A DNA stretch of 64,000 nt from Chloroflexus aurantiacus J-10-fl (GTDB lineage Bacteria; Chloroflexota; Chloroflexia; Chloroflexales; Chloroflexaceae), in NCBI RefSeq assembly GCF_000018865.1, contig NC_010175.1, forward strand, positions 1,798,001 through 1,862,000, in the 5' to 3' direction. Every line of letters starts with the position of its first letter. Within the stretch, counting starts at the first letter, position 1. This document shows, piece after piece, positions 27,882 to 36,857 of this stretch. The position numbers and the translations under genes are program-made. The notes under the pieces were generated by a model. The model was not told where the DNA came from. It searched no databases and was given only the letters and a program-made list of their open reading frames with translations.

Positions 27882-29158
27882 GACACCCGTACCAATCGCC
27901 GTACCGCCCAATTCGCTGCATTTGCGGCAGTCAATTCATCATAAAGCGCAGCAATGCGACGCGCAATGGTCGGCCAGCTATACTCGGCTGCACGCTGTAC
28001 CGCAGCCGAACGCAGACGTGCAGCCAGCTCTGCGTCGGTCAGAACACGTTCAATCTGGGCAGCTAACGCAGCATCATTATCGGGCGGGAAGAGCAACCCG
28101 CTATGGCGATCTTCAATCGTCAATGCCAATCCACCGACGTTAGAGGCGACGACCGCTGCACCGCAGGCCAGTGCTTCGAGGGCAGCCAGCCCAAACGACT
28201 CATAATGCGAGGGAGCAGCCACCACATCGGCAGCCACGTAATAGAGCGGTAGACGTTCCTGGGGTTGGGCACCGGCAAACACGACCTGATCTTGCACGCC
28301 CAGGGTACGGCGCAAATGATCGAGACGGCGCTGTTCACCATTCCACAGTGTGGCCTGAGTCTCGTCTTCACCACCGATCAGCACCACCTGCAAGCGATCA
28401 CGCCACTCTGGATGGTCGGCGAGCAACCGCGCCGCCGCCCGAATCAGGGCATCCATCCCCTTCAGTGGTTCCATCCGCCCCACACACACCAGAAGGATCG
28501 CGTCTGCCGAAATGCCCAATGCCGCCCGTGCCGCAGTGCGATCCCCCGGTTGAAAGCGACGCAAATCAACCCCGCACGGAATGACCCGAATTCGCCCGGT
28601 ATCGGCACCATAATGCCAGACCATCTGCGCTCGATCAAGCGGTGTTGCCGCAACCACTGCATCAACCTCGCGCATTAACCGCCGCTCAATTGCAATCCGA
28701 CGCTTCGTTTCCACCTCTTCCTCGGAGCGGGCGACACTGTTCTTCATAGCGCCCAGAGTGTGAAACATGTGCACCACCGGCGCCCGCCAGACCCGCCGCA
28801 GGCGTAGAGCAGCCTCACCTGACAGCCAGTAATGGCTATGGATGAGATCGTAACTCAAATCTTCACCATCGGCAAAACAGCGTACCCGGCTGACAAACTC
28901 CGGCAGATAGGTCAAGAGCAGGTTCTTATCGTAAGGTGCTGCCGGGCCGGCGTGCAGGCTAATCAGCCGCACACCACGGCTCAGAGGAACAATCATTGGC
29001 GTATCGCGGTCTTGACTACGGGTAAAAATATCAACCAGTATCCCCCGCTGCCCCAATTCACGGGCCAGCTCGCGCACGTAGACATTCATCCCGCCCGCTT
29101 CTTTACCACCCAACCGGGCCAGCGGACTACTATGCACACTCAACATTGCCACTCGCAT
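27878..29158 (-). CDS. Glycosyltransferase family 4, MshA/sucrose-synthase-like
   Basis: 426 residues, GT-B fold. The N-terminal GGKEAGGMNVYVRELA is the acceptor-site signature shared by MshA and sucrose-phosphate synthases. DLIHSHYWLSGE and IRVIPCGVDLRRFQPG follow. The C-terminal donor site has LVCVGRMEPLKGMD and the E-x7-E motif ESFGLAALEALACGAAVVAS. It transfers a sugar from a nucleotide donor; the acceptor is unclear, as the phylum is not known for mycothiol. ATG 29158 has GAGGA upstream. It overlaps the MFS gene by four bases and heads the operon with pxpAB. Confidence 0.87.
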   Translation of the reverse strand: MRVAMLSVHSSPLARLGGKEAGGMNVYVRELARELGQRGILVDIFTRSQDRDTPMIVPLSRGVRLISLHAGPAAPYDKNLLLTYLPEFVSRVRCFADGEDLSYDLIHSHYWLSGEAALRLRRVWRAPVVHMFHTLGAMKNSVARSEEEVETKRRIAIERRLMREVDAVVAATPLDRAQMVWHYGADTGRIRVIPCGVDLRRFQPGDRTAARAALGISADAILLVCVGRMEPLKGMDALIRAAARLLADHPEWRDRLQVVLIGGEDETQATLWNGEQRRLDHLRRTLGVQDQVVFAGAQPQERLPLYYVAADVVAAPSHYESFGLAALEALACGAAVVASNVGGLALTIEDRHSGLLFPPDNDAALAAQIERVLTDAELAARLRSAAVQRAAEYSWPTIARRIAALYDELTAANAANWAVRRLVRVS

Positions 29159-29571
29159 GGATTCCTCATAACGAATGAAAAGCGAGCGTATCGGAAAACC
29201 CGTACCGCCCGCCCCTCAGCGGAATAGTAAGCAGGTACAAAACCTGCCTTTCTCGAGTGTTGTATCACAAATTATCTGATTGCACAAGTATTGGCAGAAA
29301 AACTGGTGGCGGCATGACCCGGCGGGGAGGAAAAGCGGGGTTCATCCTGTTCGAAACCTGTGTACAAACCATCACGGAACATCATCTTCAACTGGTATGA
29401 ACGATGTGGCATGACCGTGAGTGTCGTCATAGGTGCAGGGCGCACCACGCCTCTACCCTACACGCCGGTCGTATGGGAAGAGAGCGATGGCAAGCGAAGC
29501 CAGAAGCGTTTTCTCCTCGACGAAACACCAAAAGGTGATAAATGATTTCTGCCCCCAACTGGTCGTTGAGG
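29159..29571. other. Gene-free spacer with one small hairpin
   Basis: 413 nt between the GT4 and GT2 genes. A 6-bp hairpin GCAGGT (29231-29236) / ACCTGC (29242-29247) followed by CTTTCT is the only visible structure. The short frame 29360-29545 has no ribosome-binding site or family signature. Confidence 0.45.
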
Positions 29572-30282
29572 TTACCACCAAAACCGATACTTAAAGAGGG
29601 CAAAAATCGCGTAAAACCCTTGAATAGGCTTCATCTTCTTTCCCTCTTCATAAGTACGCCCCAAATAGCTCACCGGCACTTCATAAATGCGATAACCTCG
29701 GCGCAGAACCTTCGCTGCAATCTCCGGCTCAATCCGAAAATCATCACTTTCCAACCGCAAATCACGCAAAATATCGGTTCGTACCACCTTGTAGCAGGTC
29801 TCCATATCGGAGATCCAGCAATTAAACAAAAAATTGGTCAGGAAGGTTAAAAACTTATTCCCCAGCGCATTCCAGAAATACATACCGGTATGGCGACCAA
29901 GAAAACGGCTGCCGAAGACGACATCAACGCGACCGGAGGCAATTGGCTTGACCAGTTCGTAATAATCCTGGGGATCATACTCCAGATCGGCATCCTGCAC
30001 GATAGTAATCTCACCACGGGCATGCGCCAGACCACTACGCACTGCTGCGCCCTTGCCGCGATTGTGAGGGTGACGGATGACAGTAATATGGGGACGAGAA
30101 CGACGTAGCTCTTCCAGAATGGCCGGTGTCTCGTCGGTAGAGTGATCATCAACGATGATAATCTCTTTATCGAGATTAACAGCTTCAACCTGATTAAGGA
30201 TCAGCGGAAGGGTAGCAGCTTCGTTATAACAGGGAATAATAACTGAAAGCAATGGACGTTTCATTGGAAGATGATGGTTCAT
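29572..30282 (-). CDS. Glycosyltransferase family 2, dolichyl/polyprenyl-P-mannose-synthase-like
   Basis: 236 residues, GT-A fold. PLLSVIIPCYNEAATLPLIL, IIIVDDHSTDETPAIL and the metal-binding QDADLEYDPQDY are the core motifs of the DPM1/DPG-synthase-like branch; GSRFLGRHTGM follows. The hydrophobic stretch around residue 145 (NKFLTFLTNFLFNCWISD) probably lies on the membrane. It should move a sugar from a nucleotide donor to polyprenyl phosphate, giving a donor for membrane glycosyltransferases such as the PMT-like module at 50096. That link is inference. Start is ATG 30282 or 30264; neither has a good ribosome-binding site. Confidence 0.85.
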   Translation of the reverse strand: MNHHLPMKRPLLSVIIPCYNEAATLPLILNQVEAVNLDKEIIIVDDHSTDETPAILEELRRSRPHITVIRHPHNRGKGAAVRSGLAHARGEITIVQDADLEYDPQDYYELVKPIASGRVDVVFGSRFLGRHTGMYFWNALGNKFLTFLTNFLFNCWISDMETCYKVVRTDILRDLRLESDDFRIEPEIAAKVLRRGYRIYEVPVSYLGRTYEEGKKMKPIQGFYAIFALFKYRFWW

Positions 30283-30634
30283 ACAGAAATCGGTGTTTGA
30301 TACAACCGAGGAAAGACCTCAGACAGCCATAGCAGCTATTATAGCAGCAAGAGGTAAATACGTGGTCTCCACTGACAGAAATGAGCAAAACGGCACTGAT
30401 CGCCTGAAATGTTTCAGAATTGAAACGAAAATGAACGGTGAACGAAGGCATCGGATCTTGATTTAGCACCTGTCATGCCCTAGCATAGAAAAAGGCAAGT
30501 TCGTTCGCCAGCCTACTGCCGCGCAAGCATTGGTGTATCCGTGGTATGATGCGGGTACGACGTCATGATCTAGATGATCTAGCATGCGCGGTTTGCAGAC
30601 CAGCGCGCATGATGCAACTACGAGCGAGGCAACG
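30283..30634. other. Divergent spacer upstream of dhaL
   Basis: 352 nt with no gene. A plus-strand extended -10 (TGGTATGAT, ending 30550) could serve dhaL. Just downstream are a short tandem repeat (GATCTA-GATGATCTAG, around 30568-30582) and an inverted repeat CATGCGC (30583-30589) / GCGCATG (30605-30611), which could be an operator or leader hairpin. No dhaK fragment is present. Confidence 0.4.
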
Positions 30635-31282
30635 ATGCCAATCACAGTAGAACACGTCACGCACTTCTTGACAGCGGCGGCGGAAATTATTCATGCTCAT
30701 CGTGACGAGCTAACTGCACTGGATGCAGCAATTGGTGATGCCGATCATGGCGCAAACCTTGATCGTGGATTCGCTGCGGTGCTTTCCCGCCTGCCCACCG
30801 TTGCCGACAAAGACATCGGCACCGTGCTCAAGACGACCGGAATGACGATTGTCTCGACAGTAGGCGGTGCTTCCGGCCCCCTGTACGGTACTGCCTTCGT
30901 TCGCGCCGGTATGGCTCTGGCAGATCGGCATGAACTGAGTGACGAAGATGTTGTCCTGGCCCTGGAGGCTGCCCTGGCCGGCATCGTGGCGCGTGGCAAA
31001 GCGCAACGCGGTGAAAAGACGATGGTTGATGCGCTGGCCCCGGCTATCGAAGCGCTCCAATCAGCGCTGGCCGAGGGCAAGTCGTTAGGACGGGCATTGC
31101 TGGCTGCGGCTGCGGCTGCTGAGGCAGGGGCAAAAGCAACCATCCCTATGCTGGCGATGAAGGGACGTGCCTCATACCTTGGTGAACGCAGTATCGGGCA
31201 TCAGGATCCGGGAGCAACTTCGACGGCGTATCTGTTACGAGCGCTGGCGATGACGTGTAGCCGTAATGAGGAGGAGGCATGA
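30635..31282 (+). CDS. dhaL: Dihydroxyacetone kinase ADP-binding subunit DhaL
   Basis: 215 residues, normal for DhaL. The ADP/Mg site is intact: [18 protein letters not shown] near residue 30 supplies the metal-binding Asp residues, and [13 protein letters not shown] and HQDPGATS follow. In PTS-dependent dihydroxyacetone kinases DhaL carries a tightly bound ADP, rephosphorylated by DhaM, and phosphorylates the substrate held on DhaK. Here DhaK is missing upstream and downstream. Start ATG 30635 follows GAGG; its stop overlaps dhaM (ATGA). Confidence 0.9.
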   Translation: MPITVEHVTHFLTAAAEIIHAHRDELTALDAAIGDADHGANLDRGFAAVLSRLPTVADKDIGTVLKTTGMTIVSTVGGASGPLYGTAFVRAGMALADRHELSDEDVVLALEAALAGIVARGKAQRGEKTMVDALAPAIEALQSALAEGKSLGRALLAAAAAAEAGAKATIPMLAMKGRASYLGERSIGHQDPGATSTAYLLRALAMTCSRNEEEA

Positions 31283-31671
31283 TAGGGCTCTTGATCGTCT
31301 CGCATAGCGCACGATTGGCAGAAGGCGTGCAAGAGTTTGTCGGCCAAATCAGTGGGGGTCAGATTCCGATTATCGCTGCTGGCGGGGCCAGTGATGGCTC
31401 GCTTGGTACCAGCGTCGAACGCATTCTGGCCGGCCTCGAACAGTTGCGTACCACCGACGGCATTCTGGCGCTGGTCGATCTGGGTAGTGCTGTGATGAGT
31501 GTGGAAACAGCTCTGGAGCATTTTTCCGGCCCACCAGTCCATATCAGTAATGCGCCGCTGGTAGAGGGGGCTTATCTGGCTGCGATTGAGGCAACCAGCG
31601 CTACAGCCACCCTTGAACACGTTGCCAGCGCTGCCTTGCAGGCCCGCGACCTGATTAAGGTGTATGAGTAA
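31279..31671 (+). CDS. dhaM: PTS-dependent dihydroxyacetone kinase phosphotransferase subunit DhaM
   Basis: 130 residues: a single EIIA-Man-like domain. The phosphorylated His is in [13 protein letters not shown] (His9), and [16 protein letters not shown] is the conserved second motif. It passes phosphate from HPr to the ADP on DhaL. Unlike the long E. coli DhaM it has no fused HPr or EI part; those functions are separate genes directly downstream. Overlaps dhaL by four bases and the HPr gene by eight. Confidence 0.9.
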   Translation: MIGLLIVSHSARLAEGVQEFVGQISGGQIPIIAAGGASDGSLGTSVERILAGLEQLRTTDGILALVDLGSAVMSVETALEHFSGPPVHISNAPLVEGAYLAAIEATSATATLEHVASAALQARDLIKVYE

Positions 31672-31948
31672 TTCTATGACTGAAGTGATATTAACCGTGA
31701 CCAATCCGGTTGGTCTTCACGCACGACCGGCAAAGCTCTTTGTTGAAACTGTCCGTGCTTACAAGAGTACGGTGACTATTCAGAATTTGAGCCGACCGCA
31801 AACGAAGGAGCTGCCGGTCACTGCTTTTAATCTGTTGCAGATTGGTGTTCGTCAGGGACACCAAATCCGGTTGCGTGCCAGTGGTGAAGATGAGGCAGAA
31901 GTCATTGCTGCTCTAACCAAACTGGTGGAAGAGAATTTTGGCGAGTAG
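31664..31948 (+). CDS. HPr-family phosphocarrier protein (dha cluster)
   Basis: 94 residues. The active-site His19 lies in NPVGLHARPAKLFV. The region where Ser46 sits in classical HPr reads TKELPVTAFNLLQIGV, so the regulatory serine is absent. That suggests a carrier dedicated to dihydroxyacetone-kinase phosphate flow, not to HPr-kinase control. It starts inside the end of dhaM (AAGG before ATG 31664); ATG 31676 is an alternative. Confidence 0.88.
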   Translation: MSNSMTEVILTVTNPVGLHARPAKLFVETVRAYKSTVTIQNLSRPQTKELPVTAFNLLQIGVRQGHQIRLRASGEDEAEVIAALTKLVEENFGE

Positions 31949-31959
31949 CAGGTAGAGGC

Positions 31960-33624
31960 ATGATGATGTCGGCGACACTTCGTGGTGCAGGGGGAGCTGC
32001 CGGTTTGGCGTTAGGGCCAGCGTACCACTGGCAACGAGTGTCCATCCCTACCGATCCACCCAATGAACCGCCAGAAGCAGCCCTGGCCCGTTTTCACGCT
32101 GCCCAACACACCGCGGCCCACCGCCTACGGGCACTGGCTGAACGGCAGCGTGCTGCCGGCCTGCGCGAAGCCGATCTCTTCGATGCACAGGCGCTGCTGG
32201 TTGAAGATGAAACGCTGACTGACGGCGTAACTGCATTGCTGCTCGACGGTCAGCCCCTCATTCCTGCGATTCAGACGGTGGTGCGCCAGATGGAAGAGGC
32301 GCTGGCCGCGCTTGACGATGACTATTTACGTGAACGGGCAGCCGATATTGCCGCGGTTGGAGTTGAGTTGCTGCGTGCGCTGAGCGGAGATCACGCGCCA
32401 CCGCCGATCCCACCCGGCGCCATTGTTATCGCCGATGATCTGACTCCCGCAGAGACGGTTGATCTTCCGCATCACGTTGCCGGCTTTGCCACTGCCGGCG
32501 GTGGCCCAACCGGTCATACCATCATCCTGGCCCGTTCGCGTGGGGTGCCGGCGGTTGTCGGGTTGGGAGAGGCTATTCTGCACATCCCCGCCGGTACGAC
32601 GCTTCTTCTCGATGGTGATGCGGCTTTGGTGATGGTTGATCCAGATGAAGCGGCACTACAGGCAGCTCAGGAACGAATGACCGCCATTCAGGAGACCCGC
32701 CGCCGCCAGGCGGCCCTGCGCGATCTTCCCGGTCGGTTGCGCGATGGCCGCTCAATCGCGCTGTGGGCAAATATCGGTCGTCCGGCCGAGGCGCGCCTGG
32801 CCCGTGACAACGGTGCCGAAGGGATTGGCCTCTTTCGGACCGAGTTTCTCTTCCTTGATCGCAGTGCACCTCCCGATGAAGACGAGCAATTTGCAGCGTA
32901 TCGCGCCGTCATCACCGAACTGCCCAACCGTCCGATTGTGATCCGGACGCTCGATGTAGGTGGCGATAAGCCGCTGCCCTACCTACCGCTTCCCCCTGAA
33001 GCCAATCCATTTCTGGGGGTGCGTGGCGTTCGGCTGTCGATGCAGCGTCCTGATCTCTTCCAGGTGCAATTACGGGCATTGCTGCGTGCTGCCTTCTACG
33101 GCGACATCTGGATTATGCTGCCGATGGTCACCACGCTGGCCGACCTGGTCTGGGGGCAAGAGCAGATGCGTGAAGCAGCCGCCGCGCTGGCCGCAGCCGG
33201 GATTGAACATCGCGCCGATCCGCCGCTGGGCATTATGATTGAGACACCGGCAGCGGCGGTACTGGCCGATCAGTTTGCACGCCACGCCGCTTTCTTCAGT
33301 ATTGGCAGTAACGATCTTGCCCAGTACACGCTGGCGGTTGATCGTGGTCACCCGACGCTGGCCACGCAATATCGGGCCGATGATCCGGCAGTGTGGCGGA
33401 TGATTGATTTGGCCGCTCGCGCCGCACAGCAGGCCGGTATTCCGATTGGCATCTGTGGCGAACTCGGTGGCGAACCGGATGCTGCGGTTGCCCTGGCCGG
33501 CCTGGGCCTCAACGAATTGAGCATGGCCCCGGCACGTATCCCGGTCGTCAAAGAGCGATTGGCGCAGACTTCGTGGGCTGAAGCGCAGGCCGCTGCAGCC
33601 CGGATGGTGCAGCGGGTTGAATGA
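31960..33624 (+). CDS. ptsI: PTS Enzyme I (phosphoenolpyruvate-protein phosphotransferase), dha cluster
   Basis: 554 residues, near the usual length. The phospho-His186 lies in GGGPTGHTIILARSRG. The PEP-binding barrel has GLFRTEFLFLDRSAPPDEDE, RTLDVGGDKPLPYLPLP, FFSIGSNDLAQYTLAVDR and GICGELGGEPDA. It takes phosphate from PEP and gives it to HPr. Three ATGs in a row mark the start behind AGAGG. A second EI gene lies at 35081 in the neighbouring cluster; the two differ clearly. Confidence 0.93.
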   Translation: MMMSATLRGAGGAAGLALGPAYHWQRVSIPTDPPNEPPEAALARFHAAQHTAAHRLRALAERQRAAGLREADLFDAQALLVEDETLTDGVTALLLDGQPLIPAIQTVVRQMEEALAALDDDYLRERAADIAAVGVELLRALSGDHAPPPIPPGAIVIADDLTPAETVDLPHHVAGFATAGGGPTGHTIILARSRGVPAVVGLGEAILHIPAGTTLLLDGDAALVMVDPDEAALQAAQERMTAIQETRRRQAALRDLPGRLRDGRSIALWANIGRPAEARLARDNGAEGIGLFRTEFLFLDRSAPPDEDEQFAAYRAVITELPNRPIVIRTLDVGGDKPLPYLPLPPEANPFLGVRGVRLSMQRPDLFQVQLRALLRAAFYGDIWIMLPMVTTLADLVWGQEQMREAAAALAAAGIEHRADPPLGIMIETPAAAVLADQFARHAAFFSIGSNDLAQYTLAVDRGHPTLATQYRADDPAVWRMIDLAARAAQQAGIPIGICGELGGEPDAAVALAGLGLNELSMAPARIPVVKERLAQTSWAEAQAAAARMVQRVE

Positions 33625-33962
33625 GTCTGAGAGGTTCTATGTCCGAGCGACCCTGGATCGAACTCTTCCCCGGCGTTCACCGCCGGCGCATTGCCCTCAC
33701 CGACCGTATCTATCAGATGGAGGTACGGCTGGCAGCCGGAAGTCACGTGCCGCTGCATAGCCATCCCGAAGACCAGGTGGCGTATGTGGTAAGTGGCCGG
33801 TTGCGGTTTCAGGTTGGTGAAGAGATCATCGACGCGACGGCAGGTCGTTCGGTTGCTATTCCCGGTGGCACCCCCCACGCGGTGTGGACGGTAGAGGATA
33901 CACTCGCGATTGACACCTTTAGTCCGCCACGAGCCGATTATTTGCAGGTTGATGGCGATTGA
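33621..33962 (+). CDS. Cupin-domain protein
   Basis: 113 residues, one cupin barrel. The metal site is intact: GSHVPLHSHPEDQVAYVVSG (motif 1, two His and one Glu/Asp) and PGGTPHAVWTVED (motif 2, His). Small cupins of this type bind metal and act on, or sense, sugars or other small molecules; the function is not assignable. ATG 33621 overlaps the ptsI stop (ATGA), placing it in the dha operon; ATG 33639 is an alternative. Its gene converges on the arsR-arsC fusion; the 94-nt spacer shows nothing clear. Confidence 0.8.
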   Translation: MSLRGSMSERPWIELFPGVHRRRIALTDRIYQMEVRLAAGSHVPLHSHPEDQVAYVVSGRLRFQVGEEIIDATAGRSVAIPGGTPHAVWTVEDTLAIDTFSPPRADYLQVDGD

Positions 33963-34056
33963 TAGTCGCGAGAGGGGGATCATAGGTACACGCATCCGGT
34001 CGATGTACAGGGGACGCGGAAGCGTAGCTTCTGCACACCCATCCTGAGCATACCCC

Positions 34057-34818
34057 CTACGTATCGTGTGATGCACCCCCCCCAAACCAACGCGGCAATA
34101 ACGCCAGCAGGCCCCGCACCCGTTCGCGCAATTCTTCGCGGGCGGCGACAAAGGCGGCATGCCGCTGATCAGCAGTACCCTGAATAGCCACCGGATCGGC
34201 TACACTCCAGTGAATATGGCGGGCGGCCTCTGGCCACACCGGACACTCCTCGCGCGCAATGTCACACACCGTTACAATCAGATCAGGACGCTGATCGATG
34301 ATCATTGTGATCGATTTGGAAACTTGCTGATCAATCGGTATCCCTACCTCTGCCATGACAGTGATGGCTAACGGATGGACAGCTTGCGGGTGCGTTCCAG
34401 CACTCATCGCCTGGACCTGACCATCGCTCAACACACGCAACCAGGCCTCGGCTATTTGCGAGCGAGCACTGTTGGCGCGGCACAGGAATGCTACTTTCAC
34501 CGCCGGTAGTTCAAGCGGACGGGTGCCCGGCAATGCCAGTTCATCACCGATGCCGGTCAGCAGGGCAGCCATCGCTGCCAGATCGAGGCTGTAGTAGACA
34601 ACCCGCCCATCAGCGTCGCTGCGGTGGGCACGTACCAGGCCAGCCTGACGCAACACGTGTAGATGATACGAGACCAGATTCTGGGCCAGACCGAGCGTCG
34701 TCACCAGCTCACTCACCTGGCGATCACTGTCGCGCAGGGACTGGATGATCTTCCAGCGCGTTTCGTCGGTCAGCAGGCGCAGCCCGTTCAGTGCTGAGGA
34801 AGAAGGTTGTGAGTTCAT
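34057..34818 (-). CDS. ArsR-type regulator fused to low-molecular-weight arsenate reductase/phosphatase
   Basis: 253 residues. Residues 10-95 are an ArsR winged helix (DETRWKIIQSLRDSDRQVSE, SYHLHVLRQAGLVRAHRSD). Residues 107-240 are a low-molecular-weight phosphatase/thioredoxin-type arsenate reductase domain, with the P-loop Cys113-x5-Arg119 in FLCRANSARSQIAEA and further Cys in TVCDIAREECPVW. It may reduce arsenate and repress its own or other arsenic genes. The usual ArsR metal-binding Cys-x-Cys in the recognition helix is absent, so the ligand may be sensed through the reductase part. Start ATG 34818; the longer frame is rejected. Confidence 0.85.
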   Translation of the reverse strand: MNSQPSSSALNGLRLLTDETRWKIIQSLRDSDRQVSELVTTLGLAQNLVSYHLHVLRQAGLVRAHRSDADGRVVYYSLDLAAMAALLTGIGDELALPGTRPLELPAVKVAFLCRANSARSQIAEAWLRVLSDGQVQAMSAGTHPQAVHPLAITVMAEVGIPIDQQVSKSITMIIDQRPDLIVTVCDIAREECPVWPEAARHIHWSVADPVAIQGTADQRHAAFVAAREELRERVRGLLALLPRWFGGGASHDT

Positions 34819-35080
34819 AGGGTTTGAAACTCTCTGCGATACGGCGTGCCCGTATCGTACCAGAGCCGGGCTGGTTCGGCAAGGAGATGGAAGAGGGAAG
34901 AGTATCAAGCTACACACAACCTTTTCAAGAACACCTTGCACAGGATAACCAAAGTCGTGTGGCGTAAACTTGAAGATGGAACGTTTCTGGAACCTCGCTG
35001 CCATTCATATTTTTCATATTTGGTTATACCCCCACACCCGCAATAATCTTCGCCTTGTCAAATTTCTTTAAACGAACAAG

Positions 35081-36823
35081 CTAATGCGGTTGCTGTTGTT
35101 TAAGGTATTCGATAACATCCGCTGCAAGAGAAAATTGTAAGCACTGTTGAGCTACGGCTTCAGCAGCTGGCAAAGACCACTGACGAATAATATCTTTAAT
35201 TATCGGAATGAAAGACGGTGCCATGCTAAACTCATCAAGATGTAAACCAAGTAAAAGTGGAACTGCTAGAGGATCACCTGCTAGCTCACCGCATAGCCCC
35301 ACCCACTTTCCTGCTGTGTGAGCAGCTCGGATTGTTTTATCAATAAGATGCAGGACAGCCGGATGATACGGACTCGCCAGTACCGAAACTCGTTCATTTG
35401 TTCGATCTACAGCCAAAGTATACTGAGTCAGATCATTCGTTCCTATGCTGAAAAAGTCTACTAACGGCGCAAAGCGATCTGCTAATAATGCAGCTGCCGG
35501 AACCTCAACCATAATACCAAATTGAATCTTATCTGGAAGAGGAAGTCCTTGTGCTCGTACACAAGTCTGAGCCTCTTCAAAGATCTCTCGCGCTCTTGCC
35601 ACCTCAGCCAGTGAAGACACCATTGGTAGCATGATACGAAGATCACTACCAGTTCCGCTTGTGCTGGTCTGAGCAACAGCAGTAAGCAGAGCAATAAATT
35701 GTTGTTCCAAAATATCTGGGCGTTCACGAATTGTGCGAATTCCCCGCCAACCAAGAAAAGGGTTTGGTTCCTTCTGTGTACCTAGATAGGGAAATTCTTT
35801 ATCTCCTCCAATATCAAGAGTACGTACAACTACCGGACGGTTACCCATTACCTTAAGCACATCCTGATAGGCACGTACTTGTTCCGCAAGTGTAGGGACA
35901 TTATTTCGTTGCAGATAAAGAAATTCTGTTCGAAACAATCCTACTCCTTCGGCCCCAAAATCAATAGCTGATTTAGCATCTTCAACACCTCCGATATTCG
36001 CAACTATTTCTGGATGAAAAGAGCCATCTTTAGTCACTGCCGGCAGAGTAGCCTGACTTAAAACGAACTGGTAACGAGAATCGATCAGTTCCTTTTCTTT
36101 ACGAGCTATCTCTAGTTCATGGAGAGTAGGACCAACGTTAAAGAGGCCACTATTACCATTCACTATAGCTAACGTACCATTACGAATATCAGACAACTCG
36201 AGAGGGACACTCACTACTGCTGGTATTCCCATTGCTCGAGCTAAAATCACTGCGTGAGAAGTTGGGCCACCGCGAGAGGTAACAATAGCCAATATCTTAT
36301 CACGATCAAATTGGATAGTATCTGAAGGTGTTAAATCTTCAGCAACCACAATGATTGGTTCAACAATTTCTCCAGCCTTTTCCTCTTTCTCTGATCCCTG
36401 AAGGCACCGTAGCACACGGTGAGCCACATCGCGCACATCTTGAGCACGACTGCGAAAATACTCATCCTCAAGGTTTGAGAGTGCTTCCGCATATTGCTCA
36501 AACGCCTTATACACTGCGGCCTTTGCATTACGATGCTCACGTAGCACCATTGTCCGCAAAGTTGCTAACAGTTCTTCATCAGCGAGGAAGAGGCGATGCG
36601 CAGCGAATATTACTGCCTCTTCCTCACCAGCAATCTTACGCGCTCGTTCTTCTAGTGCTATTAATTGCGTATGTGCTTGTTGCAAAGCATGCTGAAGATG
36701 ACGCCATTCACTTATTGGATCATCGGCAGAGTGTTCAGAGATAGTAACTTGTTGGCTATGGTAAACGAATACTGGACCGATAGCTATCCCAGGTGAACCT
36801 GATTGACCTTGATATCGTGGCAT
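35081..36823 (-). CDS. ptsI: PTS Enzyme I of the glucitol-type cluster
   Basis: 580 residues. The phospho-His motif is GGPTSHAVILARAMGIPAVV. PEP-binding motifs GLFRTEFLYLQR, RTLDIGGDKEFPYLG, FFSIGTNDLTQYTLAVDR and GLCGELAGDP are all intact. It starts the phosphate relay for the PTS in this cluster. It is the last gene of the twelve-gene minus-strand unit, 34 nt after its HPr. GC content and codon use are lower than in the other EI at 31960, and the protein is closer to ordinary Firmicutes-type EI by eye. No clear terminator follows. Confidence 0.93.
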   Translation of the reverse strand: MPRYQGQSGSPGIAIGPVFVYHSQQVTISEHSADDPISEWRHLQHALQQAHTQLIALEERARKIAGEEEAVIFAAHRLFLADEELLATLRTMVLREHRNAKAAVYKAFEQYAEALSNLEDEYFRSRAQDVRDVAHRVLRCLQGSEKEEKAGEIVEPIIVVAEDLTPSDTIQFDRDKILAIVTSRGGPTSHAVILARAMGIPAVVSVPLELSDIRNGTLAIVNGNSGLFNVGPTLHELEIARKEKELIDSRYQFVLSQATLPAVTKDGSFHPEIVANIGGVEDAKSAIDFGAEGVGLFRTEFLYLQRNNVPTLAEQVRAYQDVLKVMGNRPVVVRTLDIGGDKEFPYLGTQKEPNPFLGWRGIRTIRERPDILEQQFIALLTAVAQTSTSGTGSDLRIMLPMVSSLAEVARAREIFEEAQTCVRAQGLPLPDKIQFGIMVEVPAAALLADRFAPLVDFFSIGTNDLTQYTLAVDRTNERVSVLASPYHPAVLHLIDKTIRAAHTAGKWVGLCGELAGDPLAVPLLLGLHLDEFSMAPSFIPIIKDIIRQWSLPAAEAVAQQCLQFSLAADVIEYLKQQQPH

Positions 36824-36857
36824 CTTTTCCAGATCCTCTACTCAGAAAGATCCCTGA

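Noticed and set aside
33348-34160. 270-codon minus-strand open frame across ptsI and the cupin gene
   Set aside because: Overlaps two genes with strong motifs on the other strand; no motif of its own.
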